Positions 45,765-56,278 of a stretch of 64,000 bases of DNA are shown here, in pieces. The position numbers and the translations under genes were made by a program. Under the pieces are notes generated by a model that was not told the origin of the DNA, did not search any database, and saw nothing but the letters and a program-made list of their open reading frames with translations. This DNA comes from Malaya genurostris (taxonomy: Eukaryota > Arthropoda > Insecta > Diptera > Culicidae), in assembly GCF_030247185.1 (NCBI RefSeq), contig NC_080572.1, positions 229,673,435 to 229,737,434 on the forward strand, given 5' to 3'. Position 1 is the stretch's first letter, and every line of letters begins with the position of its first letter.

Positions 45765-46470
45765 GTTGTCTATCATTCAGCTAATGAGAAGCATATTTTC
45801 TCACCTTCTGAATCGTTTCCATGAAACGTAGATGATCTGAAATGGTTTGGTGACTACCATGTAACATCTTTGCAATTTGTTTGTTTGAGTTTTGTCTTCA
45901 ATGAACAATCCTTGAGATTCAGCAACTTCAAATTGGTTGGCTTAATCTGTGCATTCTTTGTCTTTCTCACTGAAATTCCAACTTTTAAATTGTTAACAAG
46001 TCGCGATTGATAGAGCTTTAAGAAGAATTCAGTAGCACTGTTTTTTTTATAAACAAAGTAATGAGTCCCGCCAATTCTCTTTAGTTTTCAAGAATTTGGA
46101 CATTTTCATATTCCTGAATGTATACGACACTAACTTGACATGTGTGTTCATGTACGCCAGGTACTTTTTCACTGTTTGCACTCCTTTGGAACTTCTTGTA
46201 GTTCAGGGTCATCGACTTGTTGTCTAATAATACCAAGGCGTTGTAGATGCCGGAACGGAAATATCCGGCGTCCACAAACCGCCGCACTGTGTCCGTTCTC
46301 GATGCGACGGGGTGCCGTTCTTTGAACTCGCACACTTCTAAACGGAGTTGCTTCACTGTTTTTGCCCACACGGTCAGAGTTCGACTGATAGAGCTGTCAA
46401 ACTTGGTCTGGGTTGATATGATTACTGCTGCAAGGGTAGTTTTGTCAGTGCGGGTGACGGTAAACCCATG
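45765..46470 (-). pseudogene. Tc1-like transposase N-terminal remnant
   Basis: Minus strand: EFKERHPVASRTDTVRRFVD, AGYFRSGIYNALVLLD and, after a frameshift, LYQSRLVNN and LKVGISVRKTKN. This is the N-terminal helix-turn-helix portion of a Tc1/mariner-type transposase. Copy B of the LINE-derived element interrupts it at 45756. Catalytic residues are not seen. Confidence 0.55.
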
Positions 46471-46945
46471 AAAAATCGGCAATTTTGTCCATTTTTTTAA
46501 ACTATTATTATTTATTGAATTTTCCTCATTTATGTGTATTTGAATGAAAAAATTTATTTCAAAATTTGCCCCTTGGGAGAGTGACAAGTTTTTGATTGTG
46601 GCTACATCTCTTGTTGTGTCTAACGTAACAACATAATTATTGCTTCATTTCATTGAAAATATGCAATATGAAATTTCTGATAAAATGTTAAAATAGAATC
46701 TTTTGTTTTTTTGTGCAAAAAACGCAATAGCTTGCTATTGTTGCACAAACTATTAACAATCCACCACAAATATTTCAAAACTTTCATATAACAATTTGAT
46801 TAAATTTGCACTAAATGAGACTGACATTCGGGTACTTTGCGTACCAAGAGTTGATATTATTTCACATTTTACTGCCCAAACTCCCAATTTCTGAAAGTAT
46901 ATAAAAGATAAACCTCATCTATCAACCTAATTCAAAAATACCGAA
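46471..46945. other. Intron, nothing firmly recognised
   Basis: A short stretch at 46600-46640 (tctcttgttgtgtctaacgt) resembles 1110-1140. Nothing else was seen. Confidence 0.35.
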
Positions 46946-47038
46946 GATTATGCTTATGCTGATGCTCACTGACCATACTCGGATGTTTATCGATATGAGA
47001 TAAACATCCAAGTATGGTCAGTGAGCATCAGCATAATC
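46946..47038. repeat. 93-bp near-perfect hairpin
   Basis: Arms of about 40 bases (left tgatgctcactgaccatact, right agtatggtcagtgagcatca) surround a five-base centre near cgatatgag. The left arm has an extra ttatgc. Confidence 0.85.
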
Positions 47039-47832
47039 AGGACTAATAACCAAAATCCAGGCCCAGAATTGTGGCTCAGAATCTAGATCCAGAATTCAAG
47101 CCCCGAAGCCATGTCCAGAACTCAAATACAGAAACCAGGTCCAGCATCTGAAATTTATCACAATTTTTTAGAAGAGAAGAAAATCTTAAAATATCTGTCT
47201 TTTCACCACATTGTCTTTTCTTGTTAACGAACTCAGCAGCTGGACTTCGGTAACTAAATTTCTTGATAGGAAATAAAATTGCGAACATACTTCACCTATT
47301 TATCTAATTTGTAATTACCTTCAAGTTCAAGCAAAAAAATTTTAACACTTGAAAATGGAAAACAAAACTTTGCAATATTATCTGCAAAAGAAAAATTTAT
47401 AAGAGGCGGCAATTAAGCAGCTTTGTCACCGTCGATTTTTCAAGGAGATTTTCAAGTCGCACGGTATACGGGATGAATACTTTGAGAAGCTATTTCGAAT
47501 ACCTAAATATTTGACTGAAAACTTATGACCTTGTTAAATAAACCATTTGATGCGAATCCTTTAAAAGCTGAAAAAATTAAAACAACAGAATACCTACTCG
47601 TATTAATGGAATGATTTCACACACCAAAAAATAATTTTACAGGTGACTTAATCCCTCATACGATGTAATTCATAAATAGCTAATTTATTAAATGACGGAA
47701 AATTTTAATTGTTATGACAATGTTATATTACCATGAATTTTAATGATTTCAACTGGTTTCGAACTTGCAGTCGGCTATTAGGTGCCACTGGATGAATTTA
47801 AATGCACCTTTTATCAGCCAATCAGATATGTG

Positions 47833-47910
47833 TTTCTGTGGCTCAGCCGGTTAACGGACGTTCAATGTGATTCAATGAGTCTCGGTTCAAGACGCGGCGG
47901 CGGTCGCGCT
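47833..47910 (+). repeat. tRNA-like SINE head (weak)
   Basis: tgtggctcagccggttaacg resembles an A box, and cggttcaagacgc a weak B box, 50 bases apart. No cloverleaf and no defined tail. The surrounding 47615-47700 resembles 53484-53570. Confidence 0.4.
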
Positions 47911-47980
47911 ATCAGTATTTGATTTTTTTATTTCGATGAATTTCATGTCATGAAATTTTAGATACAATATCATAATATAT

Positions 47981-48122
47981 AACCCTGCGATTTTACATCT
48001 TATTAGATGTACATAAATGAAGCGTCACAATTCACGTAAATTTGCAAGAGCATGCAAGAACATTTGCATGAACTGTGACAGTCCATTTATGTACATCTAA
48101 TAAGATGTAAAATCACAGGGTT
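47981..48122. mobile_element. 142-bp MITE with 39-bp terminal inverted repeats
   Basis: Left aaccctgcgattttacatct and attagatgtacataaat pair with right atttatgtacatctaataag and atgtaaaatcacagggtt. Arms differ at one position. Target duplication not clear. Confidence 0.78.
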
Positions 48123-48142
48123 TTTTTCGGAGTGTGTAACTA

Positions 48143-48346
48143 CACTCTTAGAAAAAATGGAATTGGCGCTTTACGTAAATTCAAGTATACCATAATTTCT
48201 TCGGTGATGACACAATATTACATCTACTAACATGTAAACATAAGTTTTGCGTCTGTATCGATGTAAGCTTCAGCTAAATTAACTGTGAAGGTAATGATAT
48301 GACTTATCTGCATTGTGAATGTAAGTGAATCACGACGCTGCATTTT
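48143..48346 (+). mobile_element. TA-flanked MITE, copy 3, right end lost
   Basis: The left end cactcttagaaaaaatgg after TA (48141-48142) and internal blocks cttcggtgatgacacaatat and gatatgacttatct match 37371-37621 in reverse. Confidence 0.68.
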
Positions 48347-48888
48347 CTCCTCAATCAATTCAGCAGATGAGCTCCGTTCTGAATATTTCTGAAAAGGAAA
48401 GAAAATTGCAAAGAGATTTCCTCTATTTTCTCAATTTGGAATTCCCGTCAAGTACAAGAAGAAATTATTTGACACTTGAAATGGAAAATAATTTTCTCAT
48501 CTACGTTTTTGCGAAAGAATTATTCTTTTAGTGGTATAAACCCAATTCTTTTAGTGATACAATTCAGAAAAATTATTCGAAAATTATTAGACAGGAATGC
48601 AATGAAGGCATTATTTGTGCAAAATAACCTGCAACAAAGGATACCGTCGACAAGAGAATATTATGCTGCTTCTCCTCCGTCGATTTTTGAAGGGTTCGAT
48701 GTACCGGATGGCAACTACAAGAAACTATTTTGAATGTCTAAATATTGGACTGAAAAGATTATTAACTTGTTATACCCAATCTTTATAGCGATACCTTTAA
48801 AAGATGAAAGAACGACCATAAACCGTTCTATTTACAAGTTCTTACAATTTCGCGATATCTTGGTTCAAGTTAGTATAATCAACTTTTA
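48347..48888. other. Intron, nothing recognised
   Basis: Open frames at 48325-48733 overlap a MITE and have no family match. Confidence 0.4.
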
Positions 48889-49817
48889 AAAGGTGATTTT
48901 TTTGAGGTTAGGATTTTCATGCATTAGTATTTGCTCAGATTTTTTGAGGTTATGATTTTCATGCATTATTATTTGCTCAGTATGCTCTGACATTTCATCA
49001 TGAATAGACTTACTAACGAGCAACGCTTGCAAATCAGTGAATGGGCCCTAGAAAAGTTGGCAGAAAATCCGCTTTTTTATCGACAAATTTTGTTCAGCGA
49101 TGAGGCTCATTTCTGGTTGAATGGCTACGTAAATAAGCAAAATTGCCGCATTTGGAGTGAAGAGCAACCAGAAGCCGTTCAAGAACTGCCCATGCATCCC
49201 GAAAAATGCACTGTTTGGTGTGGTTTGTACGCTGGTGGAATCATTGGACCGTATTTTTTCAAAGATGCTGTTGGACGCAACGTTACAGTGAATGGCGATC
49301 GCTATCGTTCGATGCTAACAAACTTTTTGTTGCCAAAAATGGAAGAACTGAACTTGGTTGACATGTGGTTTCAACAAGATGGCGCTACATGCCACACAGC
49401 TCGCGATTCTATGGCCATTTTGAGGAAAAACTTCGGAGAACAATTCATCTCAAGAAATGGACCGGTAAGTTGGCCACCAAGATCATGCGATTTGACGCCT
49501 TTAGACTATTTTTTGTGGGGCTACGTCAAGTCTAAAGTCTACAGAAATAAGCCAGTAACTATTCCAGCTTTGGAAGACAACATTTCCGAAGAAATTCGGG
49601 CTATTCCGGCCGAAATGCTCGAAAAAGTTGCCCAAAATTGGACTTTCCGAATGGACCACCTAAGACGCAGCCGCGGTCAACATTTAAATGAAATTATCTT
49701 CAAAAAGTAAATGTCATGTACCAATCTAACGTTTAAAATAAAGAACCGATGAGATTTTGCAAATTTTATGCGTTTTATTGTTTAAAAAAGTTCTCAAGCT
49801 CTTAAAAAATCACCCTG
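48889..49817 (+). mobile_element. DD41D-type Tc1/mariner element with open reading frame
   Basis: Ends: left aaaggtgatttttttgaggt (diverged) and right caccctg preceded by cttaaaaaat (complement cagggtgattttttaag). TA occurs at 48887-48888 and 49818-49819. A 42-bp sequence in the 5' UTR is tandemly doubled (48899-48980: gaggttaggattttcatgca and gaggttatgattttcatgca). It holds the frame at 49000-49710. Confidence 0.85.
49000..49710 (+). CDS. DD41D transposase, catalytic part intact, DNA-binding part missing
   Basis: An uninterrupted frame of 236 codons begins MNRLTNEQRLQISEWALEKL. It holds LFSDEAHFWLNGYVNKQNC (first Asp), WFQQDGATCHTARDSM (second) and LTPLDYFLWGYVKSK (third), with 41 residues between the last two. 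That assigns it to the DD41D group related to rosa/Crmar2-type elements. It ends GQHLNEIIFKK, as family members do. Full transposases are about 350 residues. Here the NEQRLQI stretch near the usual N-terminus joins directly to the EWALEKLAE segment that precedes the catalytic domain, so the helix-turn-helix region is deleted in frame. The rest shows no stops. Confidence 0.85.
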   Translation: MNRLTNEQRLQISEWALEKLAENPLFYRQILFSDEAHFWLNGYVNKQNCRIWSEEQPEAVQELPMHPEKCTVWCGLYAGGIIGPYFFKDAVGRNVTVNGDRYRSMLTNFLLPKMEELNLVDMWFQQDGATCHTARDSMAILRKNFGEQFISRNGPVSWPPRSCDLTPLDYFLWGYVKSKVYRNKPVTIPALEDNISEEIRAIPAEMLEKVAQNWTFRMDHLRRSRGQHLNEIIFKK

Positions 49818-49973
49818 TATTTTCACCAGAAAATATAACATACATCGGTCTACACTAGATTATTAACATATTCTATATTCTCATCAAGTAACAGTCGGGC
49901 AAATAATTACCGCTACAAACAAGTATTGAAGATTGTTTCCAAAGCTGAGCTTTTGACACAGTTTCTTAACCAC

Positions 49974-50170
49974 CAGCGTTGCCATTATTCCTGATTTTTT
50001 CTCGTTCCGACAGACACTCTAACAAACCAGATCTTCAAGCTTATGGCCTCTAGACGATAGGTGGTGAGACCGTTTTTTCTATGTTCACTGAAAATTTCAT
50101 AAATCCAACAAATCCAGATAAATTTTTGTTCAGAGACTGCTTTTTGAAAACACTAACATGGCAACTTCTG
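49974..50170 (-). mobile_element. hAT-type MITE, copy 1
   Basis: Left end cagcgttgcca, right end tggcaacttctg. A perfect 8-bp duplication ttaaccac flanks it (49966-49973 and 50171-50178). Internal accagatctt and acgataggtggtgagac match the element at 50364 in the opposite orientation. Confidence 0.88.
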
Positions 50171-50363
50171 TTAACCACACTCATTTTACACAATCAACCA
50201 TGAAAAAAAGTTGCAAAAATCAACGAAAAAAATATTTTTCTACGGAGCTTTCTTCAATATCTGCATAACTGGCAAGCTTCTTACGAATTTGTCAACGAAC
50301 AGAAAAGTCGTTATAGACGTCAAAGTTCTTTCAGTACAGAGCAGTTGCAGTTATGATCACACT

Positions 50364-50595
50364 CAGGGATGCCAGGTCATTTTTTCAAAAATCTGTCTCT
50401 GAATTTATCTGGATTTGTCCGGGCTTCATTTTCAGCGAGCAAAAACAATATGTCTTACCACCTATCGTATAGAGGCCAAAACCGTTAAGATCTGGTGAGT
50501 TCTGACAAAATCTTGGAAAATTTGTAAAATCTGGAAAAATTTATAAAGTCTGGCAAAAGATTTTTCCTGATAAATTTGGCAACCTGGCAACGCTG
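50364..50595 (+). mobile_element. hAT-type MITE, copy 2
   Basis: Left end cagggatgccagg, right end cctggcaacgctg. A perfect 8-bp duplication atcacact flanks it (50356-50363 and 50596-50603). 232 bp, non-coding. Confidence 0.9.
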
Positions 50596-50603
50596 ATCAC
50601 ACT

Positions 50604-52379
50604 TCTGACTTCCGGTGAAACCCTCAACGAGTGAACACGTTGTATCGTGTTAGTGCGGTAAAAATTTGAGTATTTCACGAGAAAGAAAGGATTTTCATCT
50701 GTACCCTGGCTACTCCGCGTTGTCACACAGCGAGGTTTTCACTTCCAGTGCAAAGAAAGACCATAAAGACTATAAACGAAAATTTTCTGGCAATATAGCC
50801 TAAGTTGCTGTGCCATCAGTCAGTGTCATCTCAAGTGAGGAGACGCCACCCAGAAGTGAAGAAGAAGAAGGCAAGAAAGAGAATGTGGTTCAATGATGAA
50901 ACAATATAACAAGGTCATTTAGGAAATACCAACTCTGCCGAACTTCGAACGGATTGCTAATATCCCTTAAAAACGACGGAGGAGAAGCATCTTAATATTC
51001 TTTTACCACCTTTTTCACAGGTACTATTTCACAAATACTGCCTCCACTTGAAGGGAGTACCAAATTTACAAAATAGGCAAAAACTGAAATTTTATTTTCT
51101 GTCAAGGAATTTTGTGACCGGAATTCGGCTGATGAATTCAGAATTCAGAATTCTGATAAATTTACGTTTAACGGAATAAATACGCGTTTTCATAGCGCTA
51201 TCTACTGTGTGATTTTGAAAACGGTACAAGAATAATGTTCAATTTTTCTTGTACAGTATCGAGAATTACAGTTTTTTGTGCAAGTACGTAATCTTCACGT
51301 GAAAAAACTTTCTTACATAGCAGATTTCAGTTGGTTCTGCTGTTTTGTTACATTCACGAGCAGCAGAAGAAATCATTTTCGTAATCAATTCCTGATAACA
51401 TAATTTGGGCATGTTTTAACATGTTTAAAATTATGTTTTAACATGTTTAAAACCATGTTTTAACATGTTAGTAAAATAATGAGACGACCATTGGTACCCA
51501 TTGCGGACATATTTGGATTAATTTCACATATCTAATTAGCAAAATATTAGAATACAGTGATTCAGCCTGAGCACTGATGTTCGAGATTGATCGAACCGAC
51601 TGCTGACAAAAATCCTCTTTAAATTACGCCAAAAGTAATATTTATCCCACAATGCCTGCCAGTTCCGACATTGCAACCAACACTGTCAACATTACACGGC
51701 ACGTTTGCGAAGCTGTTCCGTTTCCCTGACGACGATGGGTGAGCTTCAAAAAGTGATGGCAAGCTGCTGTCGGATTTGATTGGGTACTAATGTTGTGATG
51801 TTTGATTGTTTCTGACATTTGGTAAACCACCGGAAGATGGAGAACAGCACCAGTGTCGTGAGGAGGCCGGATCCGGTGCACACACACGCGTCGTAGCCTG
51901 TAGTGAGGTTGATTGACGGTGTGTTTTTCGATCTAGCATAAGGTGTGAGCTTTATGATAGAGATTGATGCTGATGGAATGAGATGCTGTGGGGAGAGGAA
52001 ATTTGGTCGTTTCATATCCCAGGATTAATGCCGAGAGTGTCACGAGTCTGACGTTCATAAGTAGGATCCTTGAGTAACATTTTTTACGTTAAATGTTATT
52101 GAGTGTACTTATATGCTTTGAGTTTTATTAGACACAGCAGAAATGTCTGAATCGTGACATTATTCAATCAGTGTTCCCGATAAAAAAATGTATTTCACAC
52201 CTTGAGACCCATTCCAAAAGAGCACGCAACTTACAAGAAGAGTCAGAATCCAATGCAAATCGATCAACAATCCGATGCAAATCTCAGTACAGATAACTAT
52301 TTATTTCTTAGCTTATTTCCCCAGTAAGCTCGAATCTCTCACATTTTTATACTTTGGTTAGAATGTTATACCATATATT
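50604..52379. other. Intron; short tandem repeat at 51411-51470
   Basis: Three copies of a 20-21-base unit (catgttttaacatgtttaaa) stand in tandem at 51411-51470. The rest, including 51640-52020 with a few open frames, shows no recognisable gene. Confidence 0.5.
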
Positions 52380-52960
52380 TATCAAGACTCAAAAATACAA
52401 GATCCCAGAATGTGAGTTTGATGTCTTCAGTTGACTCAAAACGGTTTCCCCGGAGCAGTCGTTTGAGTTTTCTAAATAACCAGAAGTCACACGGAGCTAA
52501 ATCAGTCGAATACGGTGGATGCGGAACGATATTGATTGAATTTTTGCGAAAAAATTACGAAAAATCAATGCAGTATGCATTATTGTGGTGCAAAATGCAA
52601 AAGAGTTCCGACCTCTTTTTACGAATAGCTTCGCGCAAATGACGTATAATACTCAACTAGTATTCCTTGTTGACAGTCTGGCCGGTCGATCAACACCACG
52701 GATTCTATTGACGAGTTCATCATCTGTTGATGTCGATGGCCATTCTGGACGTGGTTCGTCGTCAACGGGTTCTCGACCCTCTTTGAACAACTTGAACCAA
52801 TCAAAAATACTTTTTCGTGACGTACAATTACCGAAGGCCTTTTGCAGCATTTTGAACGTTTCGGCACCAGGAATTTAATTCCGCACACAAAATTCAATGG
52901 AACTTCTATTTGAATAATTCCACTCATTGTAAAAATCGCCAATTGCACTTTTCATACTTC
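52380..52960 (-). pseudogene. Mariner (DD34D) remnant with internal deletion
   Basis: Minus strand: MLQKAFGNCTSRKSIFDWFK, LFKEGREPVDDEPRPEWPST and VNRIRGV are the mariner N-terminal DNA-binding region. Beyond a deletion, broken C-terminal text continues to 52400 (readings such as VFD/SPDLAPCDFWLF-like, RNRFES). The first two catalytic Asp are missing. No TIRs found. It is a different mariner family from those at 1155 and 37827. Confidence 0.65.
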
Positions 52961-53683
52961 AAAAAGACAGTCGTACATTGAACACTAATGAATATTTTGA
53001 CATGACACTTGGCACATATGTCACTGACAGTCATACCAGCCTAGAAAAAAAAATCCGAAATATAATTAAAATATATTACTACTTTTTGCCAACAATAGTA
53101 TAAACAATCTAAAATTTTGCAAAGCTAATAAATTAAAACCTACGATCAATGAGCCGGAGCTATGAAGTACCGGAATTTCTATTTGGGCTTTTTATTTGTG
53201 AGAATAGGATGAAAAGGTGGGGAAGACGCAAACATTTCAAAGAAAAGTGCGTCATCTGTCAAACAAATTCTGAGAACGAACGAAGTATGAATTGTCAAGT
53301 TATTTGCCCTTTTATATAATAAGTACTATATTGTACATGAAACTTAATGGGGAGTTAAAAGCGGAAGAGTGCCATTTTGATAAATTGAATTGAAGGAAAT
53401 AACAAACAATTTTAGAACGAAAACTGAGGGACAAATGCGTTTTTCATATCTTCACTTTATCAACTCCTAAAAAATGGTCAAACTTATACACACAGAAAAA
53501 AATATGAATTTTACAGGTGACATAATTCCACAAACGAGAAAATTCATAACTATTTAATTTTTCAAATGACACAATATTCCACTCGCACAAAATTTTACAT
53601 GCTACAAGTGTAATTTGCATTCAGGTATCAAGGGCCGCTGTATAGATTTATATGTATCAATTATTGAACAAACACATGAGTGT
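52961..53683. other. Intron; MITE-like relic at 53484-53570
   Basis: tgaattttacaggtgacata and following words match 47630-47700. No complete element could be bounded. Confidence 0.4.
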
Positions 53684-53689
53684 TTCTGT

Positions 53690-53765
53690 GGTTCAGTCGA
53701 GTTGGGAATCGAGCCCAAGCGGGCTGCATGAAAGGCATCGACTAACCCATCACGCTATACCCGTC
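53690..53765 (-). repeat. SINE head of the 29237 family
   Basis: Minus strand gggtatagcgtgatgggtta, gtcgatgcctttcatgcagc and gggctcgattcccaactc match the tRNA-like head at 29310-29394. No 3' body. Confidence 0.6.
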
Positions 53766-53959
53766 CCCAAAAGTATATTAAAGACTGTCCCAGAAAGTAT
53801 GGACGCACTTTGATTTCGCTGTAAATAATTCACAAGTGTTAGATATTCACATTTTATTCGAAATGCTGATAATATTAGACTACCACAACAGAATATTATT
53901 CTCAACATTTGCTACTCAGCCATTGTAGACTAGCTGGCGCACCTTCTTGCGAACGTTCT

Positions 53960-55173
53960 TCATTGAATTCCATACAAACTTCTTGACGAAAAGTTTTGAC
54001 TTTTTTTCCAAACTTTTTCGAACTGTTGAATGGTTTCGGCTGCCGAGACATGTTTCCTAAGATGTGCCTTCGTTAATGCCCAAAATTCCTCAATTGGTCG
54101 AAGTTGTAGGCAATTTGGTGGATTCATGTCTTTTGGGACGAAAGTGACATTTTTGGTAGTATACCATTCTACCGTTGATTTCGAGTAGTGGCAAGAAGCA
54201 AGATCTGGCCAGAAGACAACAGGATCCTTGTGGCTTCGAATCATGGGTAGGAGCAGGGATGCCAGGTTCACAGATTAATCTGTGTTTCACAGATTTTCAA
54301 CTTTCTGCACAGATTTTAAAAATGGAAGATTTTCACAGATTTCTGAAAATGATCATAGATTTTCACATATTCTGAAATTAATCACAGATTTTTTAAATCG
54401 ATCACAATTCAGCACCAAAAATTACAGAGCGGTTGAGTAACAAGGTACAGACCGGTGTTGGTTGTGAGACCTTTTCTTTACTCACCAAATTAATTCTGAT
54501 CTGCTATTATGGTACGGGAAACATGCACAGATTTTCACAGACTGGTTTTTGGCTTGATCACAGATTATTGAAAAAATGACCTGGCATCCCTGGGTAGGAG
54601 TCGTTTTTGTAAACATTCCTTGATGTATATTTCTCTGTTCATTGAAGCAGTGATGAAGGGTTTCAGAATCTTACCGCAGCTACAAATTGCTTGCCAGACC
54701 ATAGCTTTCTTACCAAATTTTTCGACTTCAATCGATGTCTCGGACTGGTTTAACACTTTCCCTTCGCGCACCGTATAATATTGTGGTCCCGGCAAGGATT
54801 TGTAATCGAGTTTCACATAGGTTTCGTCGTCCATGATTATGCAGTTCAAATTTCCAGCAAGAATCGTATTGTACAGCTTTCGAACCCTCGGCCTGATCGA
54901 TGCTTCTTGTTTCGGACTACGTTTTGGTTGTTTCTGCTTCTTATAGGTTCGAAGATTCAAACGTTTTTTAGCACGCAGAACATTTGACTTCGAAGTGCCC
55001 ACTTTTTTGGCCACATCCCGAACTAAAACCTCCTTCTTTTGCTCGAACGCCTTCAGTATACGTTTATCTAGCTGAGGGTTAGCAGGAACTTTTTTAACGA
55101 CCCGTTTTCGGTTTATCCTCAAAGGTATTATCCTCACCGAACTTTCTGATTGCATTTCGCACGGCTTTTTCAC
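53960..55173 (-). pseudogene. DD37E transposase copy 2, interrupted
   Basis: Minus strand: 54593-55173 encodes NPQLDKRILKAFEQKKE, VRDVAKKVGTSKSNVLRAKK and the first catalytic motif IIMDDETYVKLDYKS, which is intact here. After the nested MITE, 53960-54245 gives FWPDLASCHYSKSTVEWYTT and LRPIEEFWALTKAHLRKH, preserving the second Asp and Glu (37 residues between). The frame also shifts near 55100 and at the C-terminus (near 54020). Catalytically better preserved than the 40803 copy but broken in at least four places. Confidence 0.88.
54254..54592 (+). mobile_element. hAT-type MITE, copy 3, nested in DD37E element
   Basis: Ends cagggatgccagg and cctggcatccctg are perfect complements. The 8-bp duplication ggtaggag (54246-54253 and 54593-54600) is intact, and removing one copy restores the DD37E sequence seen at 41260-41285. 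Interior has several cacagattttca words. Confidence 0.93.
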
Positions 55174-55186
55174 TTACTTCTTCCAG

Positions 55187-55775
55187 TTAAGGATAGTATC
55201 GAAAATAAGCTATCCTATCCTATTCTTTCAAATTAAGATGAAAAACAATATTTTATTCAAATTAAAAATTGATCCTTTATTGTACGAGGTTAAACTTGAG
55301 CATAATGAAAACCGGGTGAAATTTAAGTTATTCCTTCACGAATTTTCGAACTTTTGATCGAACGCTCTTCATCGGACAAGTATTGCATCGTATTTTTTGG
55401 ACGCTTGAGCCCAAATTTTTTTTACTCCTGCATGTTCTCAGCTGCCTTACCAGTCTTCTTGAAGACCCTCTTCACGATTGCCCAGTAACGTTCGATGGGT
55501 CGAAGCTAAGGGCAATTTGGTGGATTGATATTTTTCTCAACGAAATTTATACCCTTTTCCGCAAGCCAATTGAAAGTATTTTTGGCATAGTGAGCCGACG
55601 CTAAATCCGGCCAAAACAGTGGAGGCACTTAGATTGATAGATTTCTGCATTTATAGTTCCGTTTATGTAAAAAATGGTTGACATCAAACCACAGGAACAT
55701 ATTGCTTGTCATAGCAGTACCTTTCGACCGAATTTCTCCACTTGAACATTAAGATAAGACCTTGTATTTTAATAT
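55187..55775 (-). pseudogene. DD37E transposase remnant, third family, abutting copy 2
   Basis: Minus-strand readings: VEKFGRK at 55740, QAICSCGLMSTIFYINGT, AEIYQSKCL, ALSFDPSNVTGQS (LRPIE region), FKKTGKAAENM-like text and a basic tail near 55330. This parallels the catalytic to C-terminal part of DD37E transposases, but the DNA differs from the 40803/53781 family. Stops and frameshifts throughout. The right part of one element meets the left part of another at 55186/55187. Confidence 0.62.
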
Positions 55776-55811
55776 CTGTAATAAAACTTTGATTCAGCAA
55801 GTAAACCTATA

Positions 55812-56047
55812 CCACTGAGAACAGACATCCAAGTAGAGAATTCAATGTGGGTAAGTAACTCAACGGTTGTCCTGTATAGGCGCTTCGAGCAGTTGCTTAT
55901 GGGCTCTTGCGTTCGAGCCTCCATACAATGGTAATTAATGCGTGCAAAGTCGTACGCAACGGTGACTTTTAACGGATTTTCAATTGTATGCATTACACAG
56001 CTTTTTTGAAAAAGTTTATAATAGCTTGGATGTCTGTTCTCTGTGCC
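55812..56047 (-). mobile_element. MITE-like repeat, inverted ends gagaacagacatccaag
   Basis: Left ctgagaacagacatccaag and right cttggatgtctgttctctg are complementary over 17 of 19 bases. The interior matches 10080-10285 in reverse. The flanks cctatac/ccgatac are only suggestive of a duplication. Confidence 0.65.
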
Positions 56048-56278
56048 GATACTTTTGACACAAAGAATACATCTGCTCACAACAAGAGCTTGCACACGAG
56101 GAGTCCTCGTCGAGGACCAGACACTCCATGACCGCGGATCAAAATTCAAAACAATGCAACAGTGCTACGAAACAACCCCCACCCAACAAAACGAGTACCA
56201 TAACTTTTTATTCATTGGAAAATCACCACTCACCTATGATTTTATTTCCTTTTTTTTTCTCTCTCTCTCTCTCCCTAG

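Larger units (their letters stand above)
53781..55186 (-). mobile_element. ITmD37E-type element, copy 2, 5' truncated, with nested hAT MITE
   Basis: The left end aagactgtcccagaaagtat follows TA (53779-53780) and closely matches the element at 40803. The transposase end is lost: sequence stops at the SEKAVRNAIRKFG codons at 55186 and changes abruptly to another DD37E family. A 339-bp hAT MITE with its 8-bp duplication interrupts it at 54246-54600. Confidence 0.88.
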
